NCBI RefSeq assembly: GCF_019334315.1
Contig: NZ_JAHWGL010000011.1
Location: forward strand, 1-64,000
Reading direction: 5' to 3'
Length of the DNA: 64,000 nt
Source: Hymenobacter profundi
GTDB taxonomy: Bacteria > Bacteroidota > Bacteroidia > Cytophagales > Hymenobacteraceae
This document shows positions 33,696-42,805 of the stretch, piece after piece. The notes under the pieces were generated by a model that was given only the letters and a program-made list of their open reading frames with translations, was not told where the DNA came from and did not search any database. Both the position numbers and the translations under genes were made by a program. Position 1 is the stretch's first letter. Each line of letters begins with the position of its first letter.

Positions 33696-36600
33696 ATGAA
33701 AAAAACATTACTCATGAGTTTACTACTCATGATAACTCTTTTGCAATATGCTTCGGCACAAAGCAGAAGCATATCAGGACGAGTAACAGATAGACAAACA
33801 GGGGATGGGTTACCTGGCGTAACTGTCTTGTTGAAAGGCACGTCGAATGGCGTTTCAACCAATGCTGATGGTACCTATACCCTCTCAGTTACACAATCTG
33901 CAGGTACACTAGTATTTAGCTCTATTGGCTATATTCAGATTGAACGTGCATTCGGCGAGGAAAATCAAATTAACGTGGCACTTGCGCCTGATACAAAACA
34001 ATTAAATGAAGTAGTTGTAACAGCATTTGGTATTGAGCGCGAGACCAAAGCGCTTACGTACACTGTACAAGAAGTACAAGGTGAGCAAATCACGAAAGTT
34101 GCCCAGCCAAACGTAACTAATGCACTTCAAGGCAAGGTAGCAGGCGTTATAGTGCGTCAGTCCAGTGGTATGCCAGGCTCTTCATCACTAATCACGATTC
34201 GTGGTAGCCGCTTCCTTACAGGAAATAATCAGCCTTTATATGTAGTAGATGGATTACCCATTGAAAGCCAAGCTGATTTTGGTGGTGGGGTAGGCGATAC
34301 AGACTACTCTAGCCGAGCACTTGATATCAATCCTAGCGATATAGAATCTATATCAGTGCTCAAAGGCGGCGCCGCTGCTGCTTTGTATGGTAACCGCGCA
34401 GCAAACGGCGTAGTAGTTATTACTACAAAGCGTGGTAAAGGCGTAGGTAAAAAGGCCCAATTGTCCTATACTTCTGACTACACTTTAGACTATGCTAGCC
34501 GTTTTCCTAAACTGCAAAATACTTGGGCACAAGGTAGTAACGGTATTTTTAACCAAAATACTTCTACTTCTTGGGGACCAAGAATAACAGAACTCGATCC
34601 TGCAGTGCTGGATAAAGGCGGTAAAGCAATTGTGCCTGGTAGAGTGTATGATAACGTAGAGCCCTTTTTCCGTACAGGCCATACAATCAATAATGCTGTT
34701 GATTTGACAGGTAGCGGCGATTTTGGCAATTACGGTGTTGGCTTAGGTTATACAAAGCAAATAGGTGTTATTCCTACTACTGGTATGGACCGCTACAGTG
34801 CTAAAGTAGGGGGAGATTTCAAAGTATCGGATAAGTTTACTATTGGTGCTACAGCGAACTATACTAACCTACAAGTAAGTAAATTGCCTAACGGGTCGAA
34901 TCTATCGAATCCACTGTTTACTACTTATTATGCTCCGCGTAGCTATGATTTGTGGGGAATCCCTTTTGAAGACCCCAATAACCCAAATCAGCAGATTAAC
35001 TATCGTGGTTCTTTTGACAACCCTCGTTGGGCACTAGCACATAACTCATTTAGTGAGCAAACAAACCGTATGTTTGGTAGTGCTAACGCTAGTTATAAGT
35101 TCACAAACTGGTTGACGCTCAACTATCGCGTAGGCGAAGATTTCTATACTACAGAGGGGAAAGAATTTTATGATCTAGGCTCTGGTAATACGGGAGGGCG
35201 TACTGCTGTTCCTTCAGGTGGTCAAGTACGTGACTATACAGTTACACAAAATCAGTTGAACTCTAACGCCAACTTGGTCTTCAATAAAGATTTGACTGAT
35301 GACATTAACCTGAATGTATTGCTTGGTAATGAATTCTATGATATCCGTAATCGGTATCAGAACATGTTAGGCCAAGGGGTAACTATCGGTGGCCTACAGA
35401 ACATCGACAATACAACTACACAGACTACAACGGAATATATTACCCGTAAGCGTACCGTTGGATTCTACGGTAACTTAGCTGCTTCGTGGAAAGAGATGAT
35501 TTATCTGAACGCTTCAGGGCGTGAAGACTTTATCTCAAACCTGCCAAACGGCAATAGAACAATTTTCTATCCTTCAGTAGGCTTAGGCTTTGTAATTACA
35601 GAAGCTGTTTCTGTTCCACAAAACGTTGTAACGTTTGCTAAACTGCGTGCCTCTTACGCCGAAACGGCACAAGCGCCTGATGCAACCTATTTAACACAGC
35701 CCCGCTTTGTGCGTGGTGGTGCAGGTAGTGGCTATCTATCGGATGGCATTACATTTCCTTTCCAAGGGCTAACGGCTCTGTCTTTGTCAGATGTGCTGTA
35801 CACCAATCAGTTGAAACCTGTTAACGTTAGCACGACTGAATTTGGCGCTGATCTGCGCTTCTTCAACAACCGCCTAACATTTGATTATACATTCTTTATC
35901 CAGAATGCTAATAACCAAATTTTTGCCGCTCCTTCAGCTCCATCAATTGGGTATACCTCACGATATGTAAATGCTGGTAAGCTTCGTACCTTGGGTAATG
36001 AACTTGTATTGGGTATTACGCCAGTGCGCACAGATAACGGCTTCAACTGGAATCTGACAGCCAACTTTACTGCTTATCGCAACAAAGTGCTGGAACTAGC
36101 TGAGGGAGTAGACAATATATTCTTGGGTGGTTTCACTGAGCCTAACATTCGTGCACAAGCCGGAAATGCTTATCCCGTAATATTTGGGACGCGCTATTTG
36201 CGTAATAGCAACGGCCAGATTGTAGTTGATGCCGATGGCTATCCGCAGGCAGATGAACAACTTGGTGTAATTGGCCAAGTACAGCCAAAATTTGAAGTAG
36301 GGGTAACCAATAATTTTACCTTCAAAGGAATAACGCTAACTGCTCAAGTGGATGTACGGCGTGGTGGACAGGCATATGCTGGTAACACGCGCCTAGCTCG
36401 TCTCTATGGCATGGACAAAGCGACTGAAGATCGTACTTCAGACTACATCTTTCCTGGCGTGAAGGAATCCGGTACTGATGCACAAGGTAATCCTACCTAT
36501 GTTTCTAACGATATTGCTATCAAGCGCGACCAAACCTATTGGCAGCTAGTAAATGATGGTATTGATGAGGCAAGCGTATTTAAGACAGATTTTGTGCGTT

Positions 36601-36830
36601 TGCGCGAATTGTCTTTGGCCTATTCGCTGCCTACCTCCGTTGTAAGTAAGACAAAGGTGCTTAGCAACGTATCGTTGACCCTCACAGGGCGTAACCTGTT
36701 CTTGATCACGAAGTATCCTAATTTCGATCCTGAGACGAACATTGGTGGCGCTTCTAACTTCCAAGGGTTAGAATATGTGGCTTTACCGCAAGTGAAAAGC
36801 TACGGTATTGGTTTGCGCGCTACATTCTAG
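33696..36830 (+). CDS. SusC/RagA TonB-linked outer-membrane transporter (locus 3)
   Basis: I start at the ATG at 33696, giving 1044 residues with a clean signal peptide (MKKTLLMSLLLMITLLQ, cleaved after about ASAQ). The domains are carboxypeptidase-regulatory-like (SGRVTDRQTGDGLPGVTV), SusC linker EVVVTAFG, plug with ESISVLKGGAAAALYGNRA, and a beta-barrel ending in aromatic F. The signal peptide and first domain are very like locus 1, while the linker and plug (RETKALTYTVQEVQGEQ) are of the locus 2 kind. Its susD partner starts 22 bases downstream. The gene is AT-rich against its neighbours. Substrate unknown. Confidence 0.95.
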   Translation: MKKTLLMSLLLMITLLQYASAQSRSISGRVTDRQTGDGLPGVTVLLKGTSNGVSTNADGTYTLSVTQSAGTLVFSSIGYIQIERAFGEENQINVALAPDTKQLNEVVVTAFGIERETKALTYTVQEVQGEQITKVAQPNVTNALQGKVAGVIVRQSSGMPGSSSLITIRGSRFLTGNNQPLYVVDGLPIESQADFGGGVGDTDYSSRALDINPSDIESISVLKGGAAAALYGNRAANGVVVITTKRGKGVGKKAQLSYTSDYTLDYASRFPKLQNTWAQGSNGIFNQNTSTSWGPRITELDPAVLDKGGKAIVPGRVYDNVEPFFRTGHTINNAVDLTGSGDFGNYGVGLGYTKQIGVIPTTGMDRYSAKVGGDFKVSDKFTIGATANYTNLQVSKLPNGSNLSNPLFTTYYAPRSYDLWGIPFEDPNNPNQQINYRGSFDNPRWALAHNSFSEQTNRMFGSANASYKFTNWLTLNYRVGEDFYTTEGKEFYDLGSGNTGGRTAVPSGGQVRDYTVTQNQLNSNANLVFNKDLTDDINLNVLLGNEFYDIRNRYQNMLGQGVTIGGLQNIDNTTTQTTTEYITRKRTVGFYGNLAASWKEMIYLNASGREDFISNLPNGNRTIFYPSVGLGFVITEAVSVPQNVVTFAKLRASYAETAQAPDATYLTQPRFVRGGAGSGYLSDGITFPFQGLTALSLSDVLYTNQLKPVNVSTTEFGADLRFFNNRLTFDYTFFIQNANNQIFAAPSAPSIGYTSRYVNAGKLRTLGNELVLGITPVRTDNGFNWNLTANFTAYRNKVLELAEGVDNIFLGGFTEPNIRAQAGNAYPVIFGTRYLRNSNGQIVVDADGYPQADEQLGVIGQVQPKFEVGVTNNFTFKGITLTAQVDVRRGGQAYAGNTRLARLYGMDKATEDRTSDYIFPGVKESGTDAQGNPTYVSNDIAIKRDQTYWQLVNDGIDEASVFKTDFVRLRELSLAYSLPTSVVSKTKVLSNVSLTLTGRNLFLITKYPNFDPETNIGGASNFQGLEYVALPQVKSYGIGLRATF

Positions 36831-36852
36831 AAAATTGCAAAGACCTTCAATA

Positions 36853-38334
36853 ATGAAAACAATAAAATATACTCCTTTCCTGCTTGCATTGGGATTGGTG
36901 TTTGGTGTAGGTGCGTGTACAGAGGATAAGCTCGATGAGATTGATACTAATCCAAATACACCAACTGACTCACCAGTGCAGCTATTGCTGCCACAAGTAG
37001 AGGTTGATGCCGCATTCGGTATTTCAGGAACAGATTTAGCATGGATTTCTTCTGTGTTTGTAGAGCACACTACGGGTGTGCACGCGCAGTTTGAAAACCT
37101 AGATAAGCGGGCTGTTGGTTCATTCACTAACAATACAACCAGCAACAACTGGAATGATATCTATGCTGGTGAATTAGTTGATCTGAACTTAATCATTCAG
37201 AAAGGCTCGGATGGCGGTAGTGAAGCAGGCGCTTGGCGCTATGTAGGCATTGCCAAGGTGCTGAAGGCATACACGTTAGGAATCACAACTGATTTGTTTG
37301 GTCGTATTCCATATAGCGAAGCGCTACAGGGAGATGCGCTACTGAAGCCAGTATATGATAAGCAGCAGGACATCTATACCGTTATTGATGACCTATTGAC
37401 TGATGCTATTGTCGACCTTGATAAAACATCGTCGAAAAGCCCAACCAACGCAGATCTGTTCTATGGAGGCGATGCGGCAAAATGGAAGAAGGTAGCGTAC
37501 TCTTTAAAGGCTCGCTACTATAACCATTTAAGTAAACGCGACCCTGCTGGTTCTGCTGATAAGGCTCTGGCAGCTGCCGCACAAGGTTTTGCATCACCTG
37601 CGGACAACTTCACTTTCACAAAGTATACTACTGCTGCCATTGGTCAGAATCCATGGTACCAAGAACAAAATGACCGGGGCCACTTTGCGGTGAGTGCTAC
37701 ATTCTACTCTATTCTGCAAAATGGCACACCTACTGTGACGGCTGATGATGATCCGCGTATTCCGTTCTTGGTTGACCCGGTTGGACGTAATGCGAGCAAT
37801 CCACGCGTCGCTGCTCCTAATGGTACGGCTATAGCTGACCAAGGGGGCACTACATATTCACGGATTTCAACGAACATCGTAGATGCAACATCAGCTCAAC
37901 CTCTGATGACTTATGCTGAATTGAAGTTCATTGAGGCGGAAGCGCAACTGCGTAAGGGAAATGCAACTGCGGCATATGATGCATACGTGGCAGGTGTAAA
38001 TGCTGACCTGAATGCTAAGGGTGGGAGTACTTATACAAACTCCACATCAACAAATGCAAACGTCATTGCTTTCCGGGCGAAGGTATTTATGGGAGCTAGC
38101 AATCTGACATTGCGGGACATCATTACGCAGAAATATGTAGCTGCTTTTCCTTATATGTCAATTGAATCTTATAATGACTACCGGCGTACTGGCTTTCCAG
38201 TGTTAAATAATCCTAAAGGGCCAGCACCTCGTCGCTTCCCCTATCCACAAAGTGAGATAGATACAAACGGTGATAATGTTCCGAATGTACCTCTTGCCAG
38301 TGGAGTATGGTGGGATGATGGTACAGAAGATTAA
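36853..38334 (+). CDS. SusD-like lipoprotein, SusD-like_2 type (locus 3)
   Basis: This surface lipoprotein is partner of the locus 3 susC. It has 493 residues from the ATG at 36853; an in-frame ATG at 36808 overlaps the susC end and sits before the signal peptide. The lipobox GVGAC places lipidated Cys22. SusD-like_2 motifs are LGITTDLFGRIPYSEAL near 135-150 and FYGGDAAKWKKVAYSLKARYY near 200-220. The C-terminus LASGVWWDDG resembles that of other family members. The stop codon overlaps the left arm of a 35-base-pair hairpin. Ligand unknown. Confidence 0.9.
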   Translation: MKTIKYTPFLLALGLVFGVGACTEDKLDEIDTNPNTPTDSPVQLLLPQVEVDAAFGISGTDLAWISSVFVEHTTGVHAQFENLDKRAVGSFTNNTTSNNWNDIYAGELVDLNLIIQKGSDGGSEAGAWRYVGIAKVLKAYTLGITTDLFGRIPYSEALQGDALLKPVYDKQQDIYTVIDDLLTDAIVDLDKTSSKSPTNADLFYGGDAAKWKKVAYSLKARYYNHLSKRDPAGSADKALAAAAQGFASPADNFTFTKYTTAAIGQNPWYQEQNDRGHFAVSATFYSILQNGTPTVTADDDPRIPFLVDPVGRNASNPRVAAPNGTAIADQGGTTYSRISTNIVDATSAQPLMTYAELKFIEAEAQLRKGNATAAYDAYVAGVNADLNAKGGSTYTNSTSTNANVIAFRAKVFMGASNLTLRDIITQKYVAAFPYMSIESYNDYRRTGFPVLNNPKGPAPRRFPYPQSEIDTNGDNVPNVPLASGVWWDDGTED

Positions 38335-38407
38335 CTCTAAGTGGTAGAATAATAGAAAAGCCTAGTCGGAATGACTAGGCTTTTCTATTATTCTACCACT
38401 TAGAGTT
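38333..38407. terminator. 35 bp perfect hairpin after susD locus 3
   Basis: Bases 38333-38367 are an exact reverse complement of 38373-38407, with a 5-base loop. The left arm starts inside the susD stop codon (38332-38334). A and T tracts suit termination from either side. Confidence 0.85.
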
Positions 38408-38453
38408 TCAGGGGCAGTATGCCTTTTCTTAAAAAGGACAACATTAAAAGTAA

Positions 38454-38930
38454 TTAAGCCTCATCCTCGTCTTCCTCCTGCGTGAAATCCAGCTCCCGCG
38501 CTAATTTCAGCGCTTCCGCCATTAGCTCGTCCATGCCGGCAATAGAATCTACTTCCAGCGTGTCGCCGAAGAGGTTGAGCAGTTGCTCGCCCTGCTCATT
38601 CACGTAGAGGTTGGAGTAGAGCCGGTCGAACAGTTTGCCTTCTTTGGTGACAATAGCGTCGATTTCTTTGGTGGAGCCGGCGCGTAGGGCGCGGTGCATT
38701 AAGTCCAGCACGGCACGGCAGTCTGCGTGGTCACCTAGGTCGGCCAGCAGCTTCATCAGGGCCATGGCCACGGCCAGACGCACCCGCTCGAAGCGGAAGG
38801 AAAGCTCAAGCCGACCGGCGCGCTCCAAGTCCTGGTAGGCGGCTAAGGTAGGCTTGCTGAGGTAGCGGGTGGCATCGGCAGGGTCGGGGAAGGCCTGGTG
38901 CAGAAGCTGGTCGTAGGTAGTAGCACTCAT
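38454..38930 (-). CDS. Conserved hypothetical acidic helical protein
   Basis: I recognise no family. From the ATG at 38930 there are 158 residues, predicted to be all-helical and cytoplasmic, rich in L, A, E and D, ending in an acidic tail EEDEDEA. An alternative ATG at 38993 is 14 bases from a promoter element and would add 21 residues. With that promoter, either start is possible. The gene shares a hairpin with the converging susD. GC content matches the chromosome, so the frame is credible. The function is unknown. Confidence 0.65.
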   Translation of the reverse strand: MSATTYDQLLHQAFPDPADATRYLSKPTLAAYQDLERAGRLELSFRFERVRLAVAMALMKLLADLGDHADCRAVLDLMHRALRAGSTKEIDAIVTKEGKLFDRLYSNLYVNEQGEQLLNLFGDTLEVDSIAGMDELMAEALKLARELDFTQEEDEDEA

Positions 38931-39007
38931 AGAGAGGGTAGGGAAAAACGAGGAGCGGAGCTGAACAGGTAGTTGCCAAAAGGGCGCGGACATGTAACCC
39001 CAATGCC

Positions 39008-39015
39008 CAAAGATA
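39008..39015 (-). promoter_or_regulatory. -7 promoter element for the acidic helical protein gene
   Basis: The minus strand reads TATCTTTG, an exact TAnnTTTG match. It lies 14 bases before the ATG at 38993 and 77 bases before the ATG at 38930. Confidence 0.5.
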
Positions 39016-39102
39016 CGATTGCTACTAGGTTGCTGGCCGCAACAGGCTGCCTGTATCACGCAATAGCGGCTGGCTTTTCGTTTACTCACACATCCTATCT
39101 AC

Positions 39103-39378
39103 ATGACGCACAAGAAGAAATGGTTGCTTTTCGCTCCGGCCGGCTTACTAGTAGTGGGCTTCGGTAGCTGTCTGATACAATGGGCCGCTAAAATGAAAGA
39201 CGATGAAGCTCCTACCGCGCAATGGGTAGGTGCTGGTACGTTAGCACTGGGGGTATTCAACGCGGGGCTAAGCCTGCTGGGGCGGGGCATTATGGAAAAT
39301 GCACTCTACGAGATTCGCGAGAAAGGCCCCTCAGCTGTAACAGTTGACAGCATTGCACCGGCTATGTTTGTCGAATAG
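39103..39378 (+). CDS. Small membrane protein of unknown function
   Basis: This 91-residue protein has two predicted membrane helices, at about 7-27 (WLLFAPAGLLVVGFGSCLIQ) and 41-60 (VGAGTLALGVFNAGLSLLG). A charged loop KMKDDEAP lies between them and a soluble tail of about 30 residues follows. The KKK after the start suggests the N-terminus is inside. I recognise no family. Two hairpins lie downstream before the peptidase gene. Confidence 0.65.
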   Translation: MTHKKKWLLFAPAGLLVVGFGSCLIQWAAKMKDDEAPTAQWVGAGTLALGVFNAGLSLLGRGIMENALYEIREKGPSAVTVDSIAPAMFVE

Positions 39379-39406
39379 CCGATAGTTTCATCTGTACAGC
39401 ATAACC

Positions 39407-39457
39407 TTAGGCCTTACGCAATCACTTAGCACAGTTGAGCGAGTGCGTAAGGCCTAA
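39407..39457. terminator. Hairpin between the small membrane protein and the peptidase gene
   Basis: Bases 39407-39420 pair exactly with 39444-39457. It lies 28 bases past the stop of the small membrane protein gene and contains A and T tails on both sides. Confidence 0.65.
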
Positions 39458-39463
39458 ACCTAT

Positions 39464-39513
39464 AAACAAGCCGATTTCCTACCTCTGTATTGGGGTAGGA
39501 AATCGGCTTGTTT
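39464..39513. terminator. Second hairpin before the M14 peptidase gene
   Basis: A perfect 20-base-pair stem (39464-39483 with 39494-39513) is flanked by A and T tracts. It immediately follows the first hairpin and lies about 100 bases upstream of the peptidase ATG. Confidence 0.75.
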
Positions 39514-39617
39514 GCTTTTACAAGGCAAGGCTGTTTGGAGACTTGACACCGAAAGAGTGCCGCCAACGCTATATTCGATTCTCCGAACCGCTTTACCCGC
39601 CTACCTATTCTTTTTCA

Positions 39618-42206
39618 ATGGCAAAATTCTTCTCTTCACCGCTCAGCTGGCTGTTAAGTTTTCTGTTGCTAACCAGCGCTGCCAGCTACGCTCAACTGCC
39701 TGCTGCTCCAGCCGAGGGGCCACTCCTCACACCCACACAGTTTCTAGGTTATCCACTGGGTACGCGCTTCACGCCCCACGCGCAGATGTTGCGCTATGTA
39801 GCGCATGTGGTAGCGCATACGCCCAATGGGATGCGCTTGCAACAATACGGTAGCACCTACGAGCATCGTCCGCTGGAAGTGGTGCAGGTGGCCTCAACAG
39901 TTAATCTACAACGCCTGGATGCTATCCGGCAGAGCAATCTGCGCCGGGCTGGTTTGGCTGAGGGCGCAACCGACGCTGCCCAGCCGGGTATTGTATGGCT
40001 GAGCTACAACGTGCATGGCAACGAGGCAGTGTCGTCGGAGGCGGTGATGCAGGTGCTCTACGACTTGGCCAACCCGCAGGACCAGCAGATGCAGCAGTGG
40101 CTGCAAAATACGGTAGTGTTGGTTGACCCCTGCGTGAACCCCGACGGCCACGACCGATACGTAGATTGGTACAACCGCGTGGCCGGACAACCCGCCAACG
40201 CATCGCCCTACGCCTGGGAGCACCGAGAGCCGTGGCCCGGCGGGCGACCCAACCACTATTATTTCGATCTGAACCGCGACTGGGCTTGGCAAACCCAGCA
40301 GGAAAGCCGCCAGCGTATTGCGCTCTACACGCAGTGGCTACCGCAGGTGCACGCCGATTTTCACGAGATGGGCGTCGACAATCCCTACTACTTCTCGCCG
40401 GCGGCTAAGCCGTTTCACGAAGATATTACCAAGTGGCAGCGGCAGATGCAGGATGCTATTGGCGACTACAACCGCCAGGTGTTCGATAAAAACAACTGGC
40501 TCTACTTCACCCGCGAGGTGTACGACCTGTTTGCACCTACCTATGGCGACACGTGGCCGAGCTTCAACGGCGCTATTGGCATGACCTACGAGCAGGGCGG
40601 CTCGGGTAGGGCTGGCGTGCGCATCGCCCGCGCCGAGGGCGACACGCTCACGCTCACGCAGCGCATCAGCCACCACCACGCGGCCAGCCGCGCTACCATT
40701 CAGGCTGCAGCCGACCGTCATGATAAGCTGCTCAGTGAGTTTCAGCAGTACTTTACGGACGGTCGCACCAAGCCCCGCGGCGTGTACAAAACCTTCGTGA
40801 TGGCTAGCTCCTCCGACCCTGCTCAACTTCGCGCCCTCACGGAGTACTTAGAGCGCCAGCAAATCCAATATGGCTACGCCAGCCGCCGGGCGCGTATGCG
40901 CGGCTACAGCTACGATACGGGTAAGGAAGAAGTGATGGAAGTGCAGCCGCGGGATGTGGTTATCAGCATGTATCAGCCCAAATCGACGCTAGTGAAAGTG
41001 CTGTTTGAGCCTCAGCCAGCGTTGGAGGACTCACTCACGTATGATATTACAGCGTGGGCTTTGCCTTACTCATTTGGCTTGAAAGGGTACGCTTTGAAAA
41101 GTCAGTTGTCAGAGGTGAGTTCCAAGTCGCCAGAGCAGAAAACTCCGCAACGCGCAACCGGTACTTCAGAACCTACAACAGATAAGCCCTACGCCTACCT
41201 CAGTCGCTGGACCAACCAGCACGACGTGCAGTTTCTGAGTCAACTGCTGCAAGCCAAGGTGAAGGTACGGGTAGCCGAAAAAGCTTTCGAGGCGGCCGGC
41301 CAACAATATGCGCCTGGCACGCTGGTAATTACCCGAGCCGGCAACGAAGCCATGGGGCCCAAGCTCGACCAAGTGGTACGGGCGCAAGCCGATTCGGCGG
41401 GCGTGGCCGTGCAGGCTGTGCAAACTGGCTTTTCTACCACTGGCAGCGACTTGGGCTCCAGCTCGGTGCGTTATGTAGGTCAGCCTACTGTGGGCGTGCT
41501 GGCTGGCGAAGGTGTAAGCTCCGGTGCCTTTGGAGAGGTGTGGCATTTCTTCGAGCAGCAAATTCACTACCCTCTCACGGTGCTAGGTACCAGCTACATC
41601 AACAGCGTGCCCCTGCAGAAATTCGACGTGCTAATTCTGCCCGACGGCAACTACTCCGATGTGTATTCTGACCATGGCTTGGAAGCGCTGAAAACCTGGG
41701 TGCGCGCCGGCGGCAAACTGATTGCCTTAGAAGGAGCCGCCCGTTTTTTAGCTGATAAGAAAGATTTCCTCCTGAAAACAAAGCCTGCTGACAGCGCCGC
41801 CACAAAAAAAGGCGACCCCTACCAACAGCTCCGTCGCTATGCCGATGCCGAGCGCACGCAATTGCAGGAACAGGTGCAAGGTAGCGTCTACCGCGTGCAG
41901 CTCGACAACACGCATCCGCTAGCTTTTGGCTATGGGTCTTCGTACTTCGCCCTTGTTCGCAATCCGCTCAACTACCGTTTTCTGAGCGATGGGGGCTGGA
42001 ATGTGGGTGTGCTCAAGAAAAATAGCTATGCGGCTGGTTTCACGGGCGTGCAGGCCCGCCGTCAGCTGGTTGATACCTTTGTGCTGGGCACCCAGGAGAT
42101 GGGTAGGGGCCAAGTGGTGTACATGGCTGATAATCCGCTGTTCCGGGCTTTCTGGCAAGGTGGCAAGCTACTATTCAGCAACGCCGTTTTTCTGGTTGGA
42201 CAATAA
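39618..42206 (+). CDS. Secreted M14-family zinc carboxypeptidase
   Basis: From the ATG at 39618 this is an 862-residue exported metallopeptidase with a signal peptide to about residue 26 (AASYAQ). The zinc-binding HxxE is H133/E136 in NVHGNEA, the third ligand is H245 in QVHADFHEMG, and the catalytic glutamate is E325 in MTYEQGG. The C-terminal part, from about residue 600, resembles the class I glutamine amidotransferase-like fold often fused to large Bacteroidota M14 proteins (GVLAGEG, VLILPDGNYSDVY). M14 enzymes remove C-terminal amino acids. The peptide target is unknown. I see no type IX C-terminal sorting domain. A hairpin terminator follows. Confidence 0.88.
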   Translation: MAKFFSSPLSWLLSFLLLTSAASYAQLPAAPAEGPLLTPTQFLGYPLGTRFTPHAQMLRYVAHVVAHTPNGMRLQQYGSTYEHRPLEVVQVASTVNLQRLDAIRQSNLRRAGLAEGATDAAQPGIVWLSYNVHGNEAVSSEAVMQVLYDLANPQDQQMQQWLQNTVVLVDPCVNPDGHDRYVDWYNRVAGQPANASPYAWEHREPWPGGRPNHYYFDLNRDWAWQTQQESRQRIALYTQWLPQVHADFHEMGVDNPYYFSPAAKPFHEDITKWQRQMQDAIGDYNRQVFDKNNWLYFTREVYDLFAPTYGDTWPSFNGAIGMTYEQGGSGRAGVRIARAEGDTLTLTQRISHHHAASRATIQAAADRHDKLLSEFQQYFTDGRTKPRGVYKTFVMASSSDPAQLRALTEYLERQQIQYGYASRRARMRGYSYDTGKEEVMEVQPRDVVISMYQPKSTLVKVLFEPQPALEDSLTYDITAWALPYSFGLKGYALKSQLSEVSSKSPEQKTPQRATGTSEPTTDKPYAYLSRWTNQHDVQFLSQLLQAKVKVRVAEKAFEAAGQQYAPGTLVITRAGNEAMGPKLDQVVRAQADSAGVAVQAVQTGFSTTGSDLGSSSVRYVGQPTVGVLAGEGVSSGAFGEVWHFFEQQIHYPLTVLGTSYINSVPLQKFDVLILPDGNYSDVYSDHGLEALKTWVRAGGKLIALEGAARFLADKKDFLLKTKPADSAATKKGDPYQQLRRYADAERTQLQEQVQGSVYRVQLDNTHPLAFGYGSSYFALVRNPLNYRFLSDGGWNVGVLKKNSYAAGFTGVQARRQLVDTFVLGTQEMGRGQVVYMADNPLFRAFWQGGKLLFSNAVFLVGQ

Positions 42207-42226
42207 AAAGGTAATCAAAAAGCAGA

Positions 42227-42262
42227 AAAGAGCCCCACCAAATAGTTGGTGCGGCTCTTTTT
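42227..42262. terminator. Hairpin terminator between the peptidase and LEA-like genes
   Basis: AAAAGAGCC...ACCAA (42227-42242) pairs with 42246-42262 with one bulge, with A and T runs at the two ends. It serves convergent genes. Confidence 0.85.
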
Positions 42263-42296
42263 ATTTAGCTGTGCTTTCTTGTAAGCACGGAAGCAA

Positions 42297-42710
42297 TTAA
42301 AATACTTCTTCAGCTTTATTGCCTACCGCGTTGGCGCCTTTTTTCACGCCACGCTTGGTCTTGCGAGCAGCTTTTTTAGTGAAATCGCCGGTAGCTTCAG
42401 CACCGGTTTCTACAGCATTACCCGTTGCCTTAGCGCCTTTTTTTACGCCATGCTTGGTCTTGCGAGCAGCTTTTTTGGCGAAGTCGCCGGTAGCTTCAGC
42501 ACCGGTTTCCACAGCATTACCCGTTGCCTTGGCTCCCTTCTTCACGACATGACCGGTTTTTTTGGCACCGGTTTCTACGCCTTCCTTCGCGTCGTGAATT
42601 ACTTCACCAGCTTTAGAGCGGTCTTCCGTAGTAGTGGTTTGAGTGGTAGTCTGGGCAAAAGCGGCCGATGAAAGGGCCACGGTAGCTATGAGCAAAAGAA
42701 ACTTTTTCAT
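42297..42710 (-). CDS. Exported LEA-like repeat protein
   Basis: This 137-residue protein has a signal peptide (MKKFLLLIATVALSSAAFAQ), then a Thr/Gln-rich spacer. An amphipathic lysine-rich region repeats every 33 residues (three 11-residue turns). Two nearly identical copies of GAKATGNAVETGAEATGDF plus KKAARKTK are followed by a partial third. The 11-mer rhythm, lack of cysteine and high K, A, T, G and E content resemble late-embryogenesis-abundant or YtxH-like stress proteins of the periplasm. Protection during drying or stress is inference by resemblance only. The repeat is also near-identical at the DNA level. Confidence 0.75.
   Translation of the reverse strand: MKKFLLLIATVALSSAAFAQTTTQTTTTEDRSKAGEVIHDAKEGVETGAKKTGHVVKKGAKATGNAVETGAEATGDFAKKAARKTKHGVKKGAKATGNAVETGAEATGDFTKKAARKTKRGVKKGANAVGNKAEEVF
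42334..42531 (-). repeat. 99 bp tandem repeat inside the LEA-like gene
   Basis: Two near-identical 99-base units (42334-42432 and 42433-42531) are followed by a diverged partial third copy from 42532. They encode 33-residue protein repeats. Such tandem DNA repeats can change copy number by slippage or recombination. Confidence 0.85.
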
Positions 42711-42805
42711 GATGTCAGAGGGAAAAAAAGATGTCTCCTCTCTATACGATTCGTGCGAAAATGGTTGCCTTTTGCGTGCAATCTTCCCACTACTACACGG
42801 CTAGC

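Noticed and set aside
39618..42206. Type IX secretion cargo
   Set aside because: The M14 peptidase has a signal peptide, but I see no C-terminal sorting domain at its end.
42334..42575. Possible CRISPR-like repeats
   Set aside because: The 99-base units are contiguous, without spacers, and in frame within a coding sequence.
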